Below, piece after piece: positions 19,371-35,200 of a stretch of 64,000 nt of DNA (the stretch's first letter is position 1; every line of letters begins with the position of its first letter). The position numbers were made by a program, and so were the translations under genes. The stretch is taken from assembly GCA_949775045.1 (NCBI GenBank), contig OX459108.1, positions 5,521,961 through 5,585,960 of the forward strand. Reading direction: 5' to 3'. Below the pieces are notes generated by a model. That model saw only the letters and a list, made by a program, of their open reading frames with translations, did no database searches and was not told the origin of the DNA. The DNA comes from Metridium senile (lineage: Eukaryota > Cnidaria > Anthozoa > Actiniaria > Metridiidae).

Positions 19371-22300
19371 GTTTCGGTTTAAAATTCAGTTTTTAGCGCC
19401 AACGTACGGTTCTGCCAACGGTTTGTTTGGCATTTCTTGTTCAAAATGAGCTTTCTTACCGTAAAAATCGCTTGGAAATTGAATCAAAGTGTTCTTATGT
19501 GTTAGTAAGCTATGGTTTGTGCTAATTGAGGAGTTTAAACAGAATGATTTGGTGAGTAAATTAAATCTCGGGCATTTATCAGAATGCTCTAATATTCTCA
19601 GACATTACTAACAGGGACTAGCCGAAAATGTTGTGACGACAACCCCGATCTTTTTGACACATTTTCACATCACCCTATAGGGCATATTGCATTCTGGGTA
19701 GGATTTTGTAGTTTTTTCTAAATAAAATCTTGGGCATTTATCATAATGTTCTAATATTCTCAGACATTACTAACAGGGACTAGGCGAAAATTTTGTGACA
19801 AAAACCCCGATCTTTTTGACACATTTTCACATCACCCTATAGGGCATATTGCATTCTGGGTAGGATTTTGTAGTTTTTTCTAAAAAAAATCTTGGGCATT
19901 TATCAGAATGCTCTAATATTCTCAGACATTACTAACAGGGACTAGGCGAAAATTTTGTGACAAAAACCCCGATCTTTTTGACACATTTTCACATCACCCT
20001 ATAGGGCATATTGCATTCTGGGTAGGATTTTGTAGTTTTTTCTTAATAAAATCTTGCGCATTTATCAGAATACTCTAATATTCTCAGACATTACTAACAG
20101 GGACTAGCCGAAAATTTTGTGACGAAAACCTCGATCTTTTTGACACATTTTGACATCACCCTATAGGGCATATTGCATTCTGGGTAGGATTTTGTAGTTT
20201 TTTCTAAATAAAATCTCGGGCATTTATCAGAATGGTCTAATATTCTCAGACATTACTAACAGGGACTAGGCGAAAATTTTGTGCCGAAAACCCCGATCTT
20301 TTTGACACATTTTCACATCACCCTATAGGGCATATTGCATTCTGGGTAGGATTTTGTAGTTTTTTCTTAATAAAATCTTGCGCACTTATCAGAATACTCT
20401 AATATTCTCAGACATTACTAACAGGGACTAGCCGAAAATTTTGTGACGAAAACCTCGATCTTTTTGACACATTTTCACATCACCCTATAGGGCATATTGC
20501 ATTCTGGGTAGGATTTTGTAGTTTTTTCTAAATAAATTCTCGGGCATTTATCAGAATGGTCTAATATTCTCAAACATTACTAACAGGGACTAGCCGAAAA
20601 TTTTGTGACGACAACCCCGATCTTTTTGACACATTTTCACATCACCCTATAGGGCATATTGCATTCTGGGTAGGATTTTGTAGTTTTTTCTAAATAAAAT
20701 CTTGGGTATTTATCAGAATACTCTAATATTCTCAGACATTACTAAAAGGGACTAGGAGGAAATTTTGTGCCGAAAATCGCGATGTTTTTGACACATTTTT
20801 ACATCACCCTATAGAGCATATTGCATTCTGGGTAGGATTTTGTAGTTTTTTCTAAATAAAATATTGGGCATTTATCAGAATGCTCTAATATTCTCAGACA
20901 TTACTAACAGAGACTAGCCGAAAATTTTGTGACGAAAACCCCGATCTTTTTGACACATTTTCACATCACCCTATAGGGCATATTGCATTCTGGGTAGGAT
21001 TTTGTAGTTTTTTCTAAATAAAATATTGGGCATTTATCAGAATGCTCTAATATTCTCAGACATTACTAACAGGGACTAGGCGGAAATTTTGTGCCGAAAA
21101 CCACGATATTTTTGACACATTTTGACATCACCATATAGGGCATATTGCATTCTGGGTAGGATTTTGTAGTTTTTTCTAAATAAAATATTGGGCATTTATC
21201 AGAATGCTCTAATATTCTCAGACATTACTAACAGAGACTAGCCGAAAATTTTGTGACGAAAACCGCGATCTTTTTGACACATTTTCACATCACCCTATAG
21301 GGCATATTGCATTCTGGGTAAGATTTTGTAGTTTTTTCTAAATAAAATATTGGGCATTTATAAGAATGCTCTAATATTCTCAGACATTACTAACAGGGAC
21401 TAGGCGAAAATTTTGTGCCGAAAACCCCGATCTTTTTGACACATTTTCACATCACCCTATAGGGCATATTGCATTCTGGGTAGGATTTTGTAGTTTTTTC
21501 TAAATAAAATATTGGGCATTTATAAGAATGCTCTTATATTCTCAGACATTACTAACAGGGACTAGGCGAAAATTTTGTGACGAAAATCCCGATCTTTTTG
21601 ACACATTTTCACATCACCCTATAGGGCATATTGCATTCTGGGTAGGATTTTGTAGTTTTTTCTAAATAAAATATTGGGCATTTATCAGAATGCTCTAATA
21701 TTCTCAGACATTACTAACAGGGACTAGACGGAAATTTTGTGCCGAAAACCCCGATATTTTTGACACATTTTTACATCACCCTATAGGGCATATTGCATTC
21801 TGGGTAGGATTTTGTAGTTTTTTCTTAATAAAATCTTGCGCATTTATCAGATTGCTCTAATATTCTCAGACATTACTAACAGGGACTAGCCGAAAATGTT
21901 CTGTCGAAAACCCCGATCTTTTTGACACATTTTCACATCACCCTATAGGGCATATTGCATTCTGGGTTGGATTTTGTAGTTTTTTCTAAATAAAATATTG
22001 GGCATTTATCAGAATGCTCTAATATTCTCAAACATTACTAACAGGGACTAGGCGGAAATTTTGTGCCGAAAACCACGATATTTTTGACACATTTTGACAT
22101 CACCATATAGGGCATATTGCATTCTGGGTAGGATTTTGTAGTTTTTTCTAAATAAAATATTGGGCATTTATCAGAATGCTCTAATATTCTCAGACATTAC
22201 TAACAGAGACTAGCCGAAAATTTTGTGACGAAAACCGCGATCTTTTTGACACATTTTCACATCACCCTATAGGGCATATTGCATTCTGGGTAAGATTTTG

Positions 22301-25300
22301 TAGTTTTTTCTAAATAAAATATTGGGCATTTATAAGAATGCTCTAATATTCTCAGACATTACTAACAGGGACTAGGCGAAAATTTTGTGACGAAAACCCC
22401 GATCTTTTTGACACATTTTCACATCACCCTATAGGGCATATTGCATTCTGGGTAGGATTTTGTAGTTTTTTCTAAATAAAATATTGGGCATTTATAAGAA
22501 TGCTCTAATATTTTCAGACATTACTAACAGAGACTAGCCGAAAATTTTGTGACGAAAACCGCGATCTTTTTGACACATTTTCACATCACCCTATAGGGCA
22601 TATTGCATTCTGGGTAAGATTTTGTAGTTTTTTCTAAATAAAATATTGGGCATTTATAAGAATGCTCTAATATTCTCAGACATTACTAACAGGGACTAGG
22701 CGAAAATTTTGTGACGAAAACCCCGATCTTTTTGACACATTTTCACATCACCCTATAGGGCATATTGCATTCTGGGTAGGATTTTGTAGTTTTTTCTAAA
22801 TAAAATATTGGGCATTTATAAGAATGCTCTTATATTCTCAGACATTACTAACAGGGACTAGGCGAAAATTTTGTGACGAAAACCCCGATCTTTTTGACAC
22901 ATTTTCACATCACCCTATAGGGCATATTGCATTCTGGGTAGGATTTTGTAGTTTTTTCTAAATAAAATATTGGGCATTTATCAGAATGCTCTAATATTCT
23001 CAGACATTACTAACAGGGACTAGGCGAAAATTTTGTGACGAAAACCCCGATCTTTTTGACACATTTTCACATCACCCTATAGGGCATATTGCATTCTGGG
23101 TAGGATTTTGTAGTTTTTTCTAAATAAAATATTGGGCATTTATCAGAATGCTCTAATATTCTCAGACATTACTAACAGAGACTAGCCGAAAATTTTGTGA
23201 CGAAAACCCCGATCTTTTTGACACATTTTCACATCACCCTATAGGGCATATTGCATTCTGGGTAGGATTTTGTAGTTTTTTCTAAATAAAATATTGGGCA
23301 TTTATCAGAATGCTCTAATATTCTCAGACATTACTAACAGGGACTAGGCGGAAATTTTGTGCCGAAAACCACGATATTTTTGACACATTTTTACATCACC
23401 ATATAGGGCATATTGCATTCTGTGTAGGATTTTGTAGTTTTTTCTAAATAAAATATTGGGCATTTATCAGAATGCTCTAATATTCTCAGACATTACTAAC
23501 AGAGACTAGCCGAAAATTTTGTGACGAAAAGCCCGATCTTTTTGACACATTTTCACATCACCCTATAGGGCATATTGCATTCTGGGTAGGATTTTGTAGT
23601 TTTTTCTAAATAAAATATTGGGCATTTATCAGAATGCTCTAATATTCTCAGACATTACTAACAGGGACTAGGCGGAAATTTTGTGCCGAAAACCACGATA
23701 TTTTTGACACATTTTGACATCACCATATAGGGCATATTGCATTCTGGGTAGGATTTTGTAGTTTTTTCTAAAAAAAATCTTGGGCATTTATCAGAATGCT
23801 CTAATATTCTCAGACATTACTAACAGGGACTAGGCGAAAATTTTGTGACAAAAACCCCGATCTTTTTGACACATTTTCACATCACCCTATAGGGCATATT
23901 GCATTCTGGGTAGGATTTTGTAGTTTTTTCTAAATAAATTCTCGGGCATTTATCAGAATGGTCTTATTTTCTCAAACATTACTAACAGGGACTAGCCCAA
24001 AATTTTGTGACGACAACCCCGATCTTTTTGACACATTTTCACATCACCCTATAGGGCATATTGCATTCTGGGTAGGATTTTGTAGTTTTTTCTAAATAAA
24101 ATATTGGGGATTTATCAGAATGCTCTAATATTCTCAGACATTACTAACAGAGACTAGCCTAAAATTTTGTGACGAAAACCCCGATCTTTTTGACACATTT
24201 TCACATCACCCTATAGGGCATATTGCATTCTGGGTAGGATTTTGTAGTTTTTTCTAAATAAAATATTGGGCATTTATCAGAATGCTCTAATATTCTCAGA
24301 CATTACTAACAGAGACTAGCCGAAAATTTTGTGACGAAAACCCCGATCTTTTTGACACATTTTGACATCACCCTATAGGGCATATTGCATTCTGGGTAGG
24401 ATTTTGTAGTTTTTTCTAAATAAAATATTGGGCATTTATCAGAATGCTCTAATATTCTCAGATATTACTAACAGGGACTAGGCGAAAATTTTGGGACGAA
24501 AACCCCGATCTTTTTGACACATTTTCACATCACCCTATAGGGCATATTGCATTCTGGGTAGGATTTTGTAGTTTTTTCTAAATAAAATATTGGGCATTTA
24601 TCAGAATGCTCTAATATTCTCAGACATTACTAATAGGGACTAGGCGGAAATTTTGTGCCGAAAACCTCGATATTTTTGACACATTTTTACATCACCCTAT
24701 AGGGCATATTGCATTCTGGGTAGGATTTTGTAGTTTTTTCTTAATAAAATCTTGCGCATTTATCAGATTGCTCTAATATTCTCAGACATTACTAACAGGG
24801 ACTAGCCGAAAATTTTCTGTCGAAAACCCCGATCTTTTTGACACATTTTCACATCACCCTATAGGGCATATTGCATTCTGGGTAGGATTTTGTAGTTTTT
24901 TCTAAATAAAATATTGGGCATTTATCAGAATGCTCTAATATTCTCAGACATTACTAACAGGGAGTAGGCGGAAATTTTGTGCCGAAAACCACGATATTTT
25001 TGACACATTTTTACATCACCATATAGGGCATATTGCATTCTGGGTAGGATTTTGTAGTTTTTTCTAAATAAAATATTGGGCATTTATCAGAATGCTCTAA
25101 TATTCTCAGACATTACTAACAGAGACTAGCCTAAAATTTTGTGACGAAAACCCCGATCTTTTTGACACATTTTCACATCACCCTATAGGGCATATTGCAT
25201 TCTGGGTAGGATTTTGTAGTTTTTTCTAAATAAAATCTTGGGCATATATTAGAATGCTCTAATATTCTCAGACATTACTAACAGGGACTAGGCGAAAATT

Positions 25301-26283
25301 TTGTGCCGAAAACCCCGATCTTTTTGACACATTTTCACATCACCCTATAGGGCATATTGCATTCTGGGTAGGATTTTGTAGTTTTTTCTAAATAAATTCT
25401 CGGGCATTTATCAGAATGGTCTTATTTTCTCAAACATTACTAACAGGTACTAGCCCAAAATTTTGTGACGACAACCCCGATCTTTTTGACACATTTTCAC
25501 ATCACCCTATAGGGCATATTGCATTCTGGGTAGGATTTTGTAGTTTTTTCTAAATAAAATATTGGGCATTTATCAGAATGCTCTAATATTCTCAAACATT
25601 ACTAACAGGGACTAGCCGAAAATTTTGTGACGACAACCCCGATCTTTTTGACACATTTTCACATCACCCTATAGGGCATATTGCATTCTGGGTAGGATTT
25701 TGTAGTTTTTTCTAAATAAAATATTGGGCATTTATCAGAATGCTCTAATATTCTCAGACATTACTAACAGGGACTAGGCGGAAATTTTGTGCCGAAAACC
25801 ACGATATTTTTGACACATTTTTACATCACCATATAGGGCATATTGCATTCTGGGTAGGATTTTGTAGTTTTTTCTAAAAAAAATCTTGGGCATTTATCAG
25901 AATGCTCTAATATTCTCAGACATTACTAACAGGGACTAGGCGAAAATTTTGTGACAAAAACCCCGATATTTTTGACACATTTTCACATCACCCTATAGGG
26001 CATATTGCATTCTGGGTAGGATTTTGTAGTTTTTTCTAAATAAATTCTCGGGCATTTATCAGAATGGTCTTATTTTCTCAAACATTACTAACAGGGACTA
26101 GCCCAAAATTTTGTGACGACAACCCCGATCTTTTTGACACATTTTCACATCACCCTATAGGGCATATTGCATTCTGGGTAGGATTTTGTAGTTTTTTCTA
26201 AATAAAATATTGGGCATTTATCAGAATGCTCTAATATTCTCAGACATTACTAACAGAGACTAGCCGAAAATTTTGTGACGAAA

Positions 26284-29202
26284 GCCCCGATCTTTTTGAC
26301 ACATTTTCACATCACCCTATAGGGCATATTGCATTCTGGGTAGGATTTTGTAGTTTTTTCTAAATAAAATATTGGGCATTTATCAGAATGCTCTAATATT
26401 CTCAGACATTACTAACAGAGACTAGCCGAAAATTTTGTGACGAAAAGCCCGATCTTTTTGACACATTTTCACATCACCCTATAGGGCATATTGCATTCTG
26501 GGTAGGATTTTGTAGTTTTTTCTAAATAAAATCTTGGGCATATATTAGAATGCTGTAATATTCTCAGACATTACTAACAGGGACTAGGCGAAAATTTTGT
26601 GCCGAAAACCCCGATCTTTTTGACACATTTTCACATCACCCTATAGGGCATATTGCATTCTGGGTAGGATTTTGTAGTTTTTTCTAAATAAATTCTCGGG
26701 CATTTATCAGAATGGTCTTATTTTCTCAAACATTACTAACAGGTACTAGCCCAAAATTTTGTGACGACAACCCCGATCTTTTTGACACATTTTCACATCA
26801 CCCTATAGGGCATATTGCATTCTGGGTAGGATTTTGTAGTTTTTTCTAAATAAAATATTGGGCATTTATCAGAATGCTCTAATATTCTCAGACATTACTA
26901 ACAGGGACTAGGCGAAAATTTTGGGACGAAAACCCCGATCTTTTTGACACATTTTCACATCACCCTATAGGGCATATTGCATTCTGGGTAGGATTTTGTA
27001 GTTTTTTTCTAAATAAATTCTCGGGCATTTATCAGAATGGTCTAATATTCTCAAACATTACTAACAGGGACTAGCCGAAAATTTTGTGACGGCAACCCCG
27101 ATCTTTTTGACACATTTTCACATCACCCTATAGGGCATATTGCATTCTGGGTAGGATTTTGTAGTTTTTTCTAAATAAAATATTGGGCATTTATCAGAAT
27201 GCTCTAATATTCTCAGACATTACTAACAGGGACTAGGCGGAAATTTTGTGCCGAAAACCACGATATTTTTGACACATTTTTACATCACCATATAGGGCAT
27301 ATTGCATTCTGGGTAGGATTTTGTAGTTTTTTCTAAAAAAAATCTTGGGCATTTATCAGAATGCTCTAATATTCTCAGACATTACTAACAGGGACTAGGC
27401 GAAAATTTTGTGACAAAAACCCCGATATTTTTGACACATTTTCACATCACCCTATAGGGCATATTGCATTCTGGGTAGGATTTTGTAGTTTTTTCTAAAT
27501 AAATTCTCGGGCATTTATCAGAATGGTCTTATTTTCTCAAACATTACTAACAGGGACTAGCCCAAAATTTTGTGACGACAACCCCGATCTTTTTGACACA
27601 TTTTCACATCACCCTATAGGGCATATTGCATTCTGGGTAGGATTTTGTAGTTTTTTCTAAATAAAATATTGGGCATTTATCAGAATGCTCTAATATTCTC
27701 AGACATTACTAACAGAGACTAGCCGAAAATTTTGTGACGAAAGCCCCGATCTTTTTGACACATTTTCACATCACCCTATAGGGCATATTGCATTCTGGGT
27801 AGGATTTTGTAGTTTTTTCTAAATAAAATATTGGGCATTTATCAGAATGCTCTAATATTCTCAGACATTACTAACAGAGACTAGCCGAAAATTTTGTGAC
27901 GAAAACCCCGATCTTTTTGACACATTTTCACATCACCCTATAGGGCATATTGCATTCTGGGTAGGATTTTGTAGTTTTTTCTAAATAAAATCTTGGGCAT
28001 ATATTAGAATGCTGTAATATTCTCAGACATTACTAACAGGGACTAGGCGAAAATTTTGTGCCGAAAACCCCGATCTTTTTGACACATTTTCACATCACCC
28101 TATAGGGCATATTGCATTCTGGGTAGGATTTTGTAGTTTTTTCTAAATAAATTCTCGGGCATTTATCAGAATGGTCTTATTTTCTCAAACATTACTAACA
28201 GGTACTAGCCCAAAATTTTGTGACGACAACCCCGATCTTTTTGACACATTTTCACATCACCCTATAGGGCATATTGCATTCTGGGTAGGATTTTGTAGTT
28301 TTTTCTAAATAAAATATTGGGCATTTATCAGAATGCTCTAATATTCTCAGACATTACTAACAGGGACTAGGCGAAAATTTTGGGACGAAAACCCCGATCT
28401 TTTTGACACATTTTCACATCACCCTATAGGGCATATTGCATTCTGGGTAGGATTTTGTAGTTTTTTTCTAAATAAATTCTCGGGCATTTATCAGAATGGT
28501 CTAATATTCTCAAACATTACTAACAGGGACTAGCCGAAAATTTTGTGACGACAACCCCGATCTTTTTGACACATTTTCACATCACCCTATAGGGCATATT
28601 GCATTCTGGGTAGGATTTTGTAGTTTTTTCTAAATAAAATATTGGGCATTTATCAGAATGCTCTAATATTCTCAGACATTACTAACAGGGACTAGGCGGA
28701 AATTTTGTGCCGAAAACCACGATATTTTTGACACATTTTTACATCACCATATAGGGCATATTGCATTCTGGGTAGGATTTTGTAGTTTTTTCTAAAAAAA
28801 ATCTTGGGCATTTATCAGAATGCTCTAATATTCTCAGACATTACTAACAGGGACTAGGCGAAAATTTTGTGACAAAAACCCCGATATTTTTGACACATTT
28901 TCACATCACCCTATAGGGCATATTGCATTCTGGGTAGGATTTTGTAGTTTTTTCTAAATAAATTCTCGGGCATTTATCAGAATGGTCTTATTTTCTCAAA
29001 CATTACTAACAGGGACTAGGCGAAAATTTTGTGACGACAACCCCGATCTTTTTGACACATTTTCACATCACCCTATAGGGCATATTGCATTCTGGGTAGG
29101 ATTTTGTAGTTTTTTCTAAATAAAATATTGGGCATTTATCAGAATGCTCTAATATTCTCAGACATTACTAACAGAGACTAGCCGAAAATTTTGTGACGAA
29201 AG
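26284..29202 (+). repeat. Higher-order repeat: 9-monomer period (1,459 bp), two units
   Basis: Rare monomer variants recur together 1,459 bp apart. They are GAAAGCCCCGATC at 26284, 27743 and 29202, GCATATATTAGAATGCTG near 26538 and 27997, the extra-T T-run near 27001 and 28460, and AACAGGTACTAGCCC at 26737 and 28196. The period equals 9 x 162 plus the one-base insertion that both units share. This shows block duplication of nine monomers at once. Confidence 0.9.
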
Positions 29203-32200
29203 CCCCGATCTTTTTGACACATTTTCACATCACCCTATAGGGCATATTGCATTCTGGGTAGGATTTTGTAGTTTTTTCTAAATAAAATATTGGGCATTTA
29301 TCAGAATGCTCTAATATTCTCAGACATTACTAACAGGGACTAGGCGAAAATTTTGTGACAAAAACCCCGATATTTTTGACACATTTTCACATCACCCTAT
29401 AGGGCATATTGCATTCTGGGTAGGATTTTGTAGTTTTTTCTAAATAAATTCTCGGGCATTTATCAGAATGGTCTTATTTTCTCAAACATTACTAACAGGG
29501 ACTAGCCCAAAATTTTGTGACGACAACCCCGATCTTTTTGACACATTTTCACATCACCCTATAGGGCATATTGCATTCTGGGTAGGATTTTGTAGTTTTT
29601 TCTAAATAAAATATTGGGCATTTATCAGAATGCTCTAATATTCTCAGACATTACTAACAGAGACTAGCCGAAAATTTTGTGACGAAAGCCCCGATCTTTT
29701 TGACACATTTTCACATCACCCTATAGGGCATATTGCATTCTGGGTAGGATTTTGTAGTTTTTTCTAAATAAAATATTGGGCATTTATCAGAATGCTCTAA
29801 TATTCTCAGACATTACTAACAGAGACTAGCCGAAAATTTTGTGACGAAAACCCCGATCTTTTTGACACATTTTCACATCACCCTATAGGGCATATTGCAT
29901 TCTGGGTAGGATTTTGTAGTTTTTTCTAAATAAAATATTGGGCATTTATCAGAATGCTCTAATATTCTCAGACATTACTAACAGGGACTAGGCGAAAATT
30001 TTGGGACGAAAACCCCGATCTTTTTGACACATTTTCACATCACCCTATAGGGCATATTGCATTCTGGGTAGGATTTTGTAGTTTTTTCTAAATAAAATAT
30101 TGGGCATTTATCAGAATGCTCTAATATTCTCAGACATTACTAACAGGGACTAGGCGGAAATTTTGTGCCGAAAACCCCGATATTTTTGACACATTTTTAC
30201 ATCACCCTATAGGGCATATTGCATTCTGGGTAGGATTTTGTAGTTTTTTCTTAATAAAATCTTGCGCATTTATCAGATTGCTCTAATATTCTCAGACATT
30301 ACTAACAGGGACTAGCCGAAAATTTTCTGTCGAAAACCCCGATCTTTTTGACACATTTTCACATCACCCTATGGGGCATATTGCATTCTGGGTAGGATTT
30401 TGTAGTTTTTTCTAAATAAAATATTGGGCATTTATCAGCATGCTCTAATATTCTCAGACATTACTAACAGGGACTAGGCGGAAATTTTGTGCCGAAAACC
30501 ACGATATTTTTGACACATTTTTACATCACCATATAGGGCATATTGCATTCTGGGTAGGATTTTGTAGTTTTTTCTAAATAAAATATTGGGCATTTATCAG
30601 AATGCTCTAATATTCTCAGACATTACTAACAGAGACTAGCCGAAAATTTTGTGACGAAAACCCCGATCTTTTTGACACATTTTCACATCACCCTATAGGG
30701 CATATTGCATTCTGGGTAGGATTTTGTAGTTTTTTCTAAATAAAATATTGGGCATTTATCAGAATGCTCTAATATTCTCAGACATTACTAACAGAGACTA
30801 GCCGAAAATTTTGTGACGAAAACCCCGATCTTTTTGACACATTTTCACATCACCCTATAGGGCATATTGCATTCTGGGTAGGATTTTGTAGTTTTTTCTA
30901 AATAAAATATTGGGCATTTATCAGAATGCTCTAATATTCTCAGACATTACTAACAGGGACTAGGCGAAAATTTTGTGGCGAAAACCCCGATCTTTTTGAC
31001 ACATTTTCACATCACCCTATAGGGCATATTGCATTCTGGGTAGGATTTTGTAGTTTTTTCTAAATAAATTCTCGGGCATTTATCAGAATGGTCTTATTTT
31101 CTCAAACATTACTAACAGGGACTAGCCCAAAATTTTGTGACGACAACCCCGATCTTTTTGACACATTTTCACATCACCCTATAGGGCATATTGCATTCTG
31201 GGTAGGATTTTGTAGTTTTTTCTAAATAAAATATTGGGCATTTATCAGAATGCTCTAATATTTTCAGACATTACTAACAGGGACTAGGCGGAAATTTTGT
31301 GCCGAAAACCACGATATTTTTGACACATTTTTACATCACCATATAGGGCATATTGCATTCTGTGTAGGATTTTGTAGTTTTTTCTAAATAAAATATTGGG
31401 CATTTATCAGAATGCTCTAATATTCTCAGACATTACTAACAGAGACTAGCCGAAAATTTTGTGACGAAAACCCCGATCTTTTTGACACATTTTCACATCA
31501 CCCTATAGGGCATATTGCATTCTGGGTAGGATTTTGTAGTTTTTTCTAAATAAAATATTGGGCATTTATCAGAATGCTCTAATATTCTCAGACATTACTA
31601 ACAGGGACTAGGCGGAAATTTTGTGCCGAAAACCACGATATTTTTGACACATTTTGACATCACCATATAGGGCATATTGCATTCTGGGTAGGATTTTGTA
31701 GTTTTTTCTAAATAAAATATTGGGCATTTATCAGATTGCTCTAATATTCTCAGACATTACTAACAGGGACTAGCCGAAAATTTTCTGTCGAAAACCCCGA
31801 TCTTTTTGACACATTTTCACATCACCCTATGGGGCATATTGCATTCTGGGTAGGATTTTGTAGTTTTTTCTAAATAAAATATTGGGCATTTATCAGCATG
31901 CTCTAATATTCTCAGACATTACTAACAGGGACTAGGCGGAAATTTTGTGCCGAAAACCACGATATTTTTGACACATTTTTACATCACCATATAGGGCATA
32001 TTGCATTCTGGGTAGGATTTTGTAGTTTTTTCTAAATAAAATATTGGGCATTTATCAGAATGCTCTAATATTCTCAGACATTACTAACAGAGACTAGCCG
32101 AAAATTTTGTGACGAAAACCCCGATCTTTTTGACACATTTTCACATCACCCTATAGGGCATATTGCATTCTGGGTAGGATTTTGTAGTTTTTTCTAAATA

Positions 32201-35200
32201 AAATATTGGGCATTTATCAGAATGCTCTAATATTCTCAGACATTACTAACAGGGACTAGGCGAAAATTTTGTGGCGAAAACCCCGATCTTTTTGACACAT
32301 TTTCACATCACCCTATAGGGCATATTGCATTCTGGGTAGGATTTTGTAGTTTTTTCTAAATAAATTCTCGGGCATTTATCAGAATGGTCTTATTTTCTCA
32401 AACATTACTAACAGGGACTAGCCCAAAATTTTGTGACGACAACCCCGATCTTTTTGACACATTTTCACATCACCCTATAGGGCATATTGCATTCTGGGTA
32501 GGATTTTGTAGTTTTTTCTAAATAAAATATTGGGCATTTATCAGAATGCTCTAATATTTTCAGACATTACTAACAGGGACTAGGCGGAAATTTTGTGCCG
32601 AAAACCACGATATTTTTGACACATTTTTACATCACCATATAGGGCATATTGCATTCTGTGTAGGATTTTGTAGTTTTTTCTAAATAAAATATTGGGCATT
32701 TATCAGAATGCTCTAATATTCTCAGACATTACTAACAGAGACTAGCCGAAAATTTTGTGACGAAAACCCCGATCTTTTTGACACATTTTCACATCACCCT
32801 ATAGGGCATATTGCATTCTGGGTAGGATTTTGTAGTTTTTTCTAAATAAAATATTGGGCATTTATCAGAATGCTCTAATATTCTCAGACATTACTAACAG
32901 GGACTAGGCGGAAATTTTGTGCCGAAAACCACGATATTTTTGACACATTTTGACATCACCATATAGGGCATATTGCATTCTGGGTAGGATTTTGTAGTTT
33001 TTTCTAAATAAAATATTGGGCATTTATCAGCATGCTCTAATATTCTCAGACATTACTAACAGGGACTAGGCGGAAATTTTGTGCCGAAAACCACGATATT
33101 TTTGACACATTTTTACATCACCATATAGGGCATATTGCATTCTGGGTAGGATTTTGTAGTTTTTTCTAAATAAAATATTGGGCATTTATCAGAATGCTCT
33201 AATATTCTCAGACATTACTAACAGAGACTAGCCGAAAATTTTGTGACGAAAACCCCGATCTTTTTGACACATTTTCACATCACCCTATAGGGCATATTGC
33301 ATTCTGGGTAGGATTTTGTAGTTTTTTCTAAATAAAATATTGGGCATTTATCAGAATGCTCTAATATTCTCAGACATTACTAACAGGGACTAGGCGAAAA
33401 TTTTGTGGCGAAAACCCCGATCTTTTTGACACATTTTCACATCACCCTATAGGGAATATTGCATTCTGGGTAGGATTTTGTAGTTTTTTCTAAATAAATT
33501 CTCGGGCATTTATCAGAATGCTCTAATATTTTCAGACATTACTAACAGGGACTAGGCGGAAATTTTGTGCCGAAAACCACGATCTTTTTGACACATTTTC
33601 ACATCACCCTATAGGGCATATTGCATTCTGGGTAGGATTTTGTAGTTTTTTCTAAATAAAATATTGGGCATTTATCAGAATGCTCTAATATTCTCAGACA
33701 TTACTAACAGGGACTAGGCGGAAATTTTGTGCCGAAAACCACGATATTTTTGACACATTTTGACATCACCATATAGGGCATATTGCATTCTGGGTAGGAT
33801 TTTGTAGTTTTTTCTAAATAAAATATTGGGCATTTATCAGAATGCTCTAATATTCTCAGACATTACTAACAGAGACTAGCCGAAAATTTTGTGACGAAAA
33901 CCCCGATCTTTTTGACACATTTTCACATCACCCTATAGGGCATATTGCATTCTGGGTAGGATTTTGTAGTTTTTTCTAAATAAAATATTGGGCATTTATC
34001 AGAATGCTCTAATATTCTCAGACATTACTAACAGAGACTAGCCGAAAATTTTGTGACGAAAACCCCGATCTTTTTGACACATTTTCACATCACCCTATAG
34101 GGCATATTGCATTCTGGGTAGGATTTTGTAGTTTTTTCTAAATAAAATATTGGGGATTTATAAGGATGCTCTAATATTCTCAGACATTACTAACAGGGAC
34201 TAGGCGAAAATTTTGTGACGAAAACCCCGATCTTTTTGACACATTTTCACATCACCCTATAGGGCATATTGCATTCTTGGTAGGATTTTGTAGTTTTTTC
34301 TAAATAAAATATTGGGCATTTATCAGAATGCTCTAATATTCTCAGACATTACTAACAGGGACTAGGCGAAAATTTTGGGACGAAAACCCCGATCTTTTTG
34401 ACACATTTTCACATCACCCTATAGGGCATATTGCATTCTGGGTAGGATTTTGTAGTTTTTTCTAAATAAAATATTGGGCATTTATCAGAATGCTCTAATA
34501 TTCTCAGACATTACTAACAGGGACTAGGCGGAAATTTTGTGCCGAAAACCCCGATATTTTTGACACATTTTTACATCACCCTATAGGGAATATTGCATTC
34601 TGGGTAGGATTTTGTAGTTTTTTCTTAATAAAATCTTGCGCATTTATCAGATTGCTCTAATATTCTCAGACATTACTAACAAGGACTAGGCGAACATTTT
34701 GTGACGAAAACCCCGATCTTTTTGACACATTTTCACATCACCCTATAGGGCATATTGCTTTCTGGGTAGGATTTTGTAGTTTTTTCTAAATAAAATATTG
34801 GGCATTTATCAGAATGCTCTAATATTCTCAGACATTACTAACAGGGACTAGGCGAAAATTTTGTGACGAAAACCCCGATCTTTTTGAGACATTTTCACAT
34901 CACCCTATAGGGCATATTGCATTCTGGGTAGGATTTTGTAGTTTTTTCTAAATAAAATATTGGGCATTTATCAGAATGCTCTAATATTCTCAGACATTAC
35001 TAACAGGGACTAGGCGGAAATTTTGTGCCGAAAACCACGATATTTTTGACACATTTTGACATCACCCTATAGGGCATATTGCATTCTGAGTAGGATTTTG
35101 TAGTTTTTTCTAAATAAAATATTGGGCATTTATCAGAATGCTCTAATATTCTCAGACATTACTAACAGAGACTAGCCGAAAATTTTGTGACGAAAACCCC

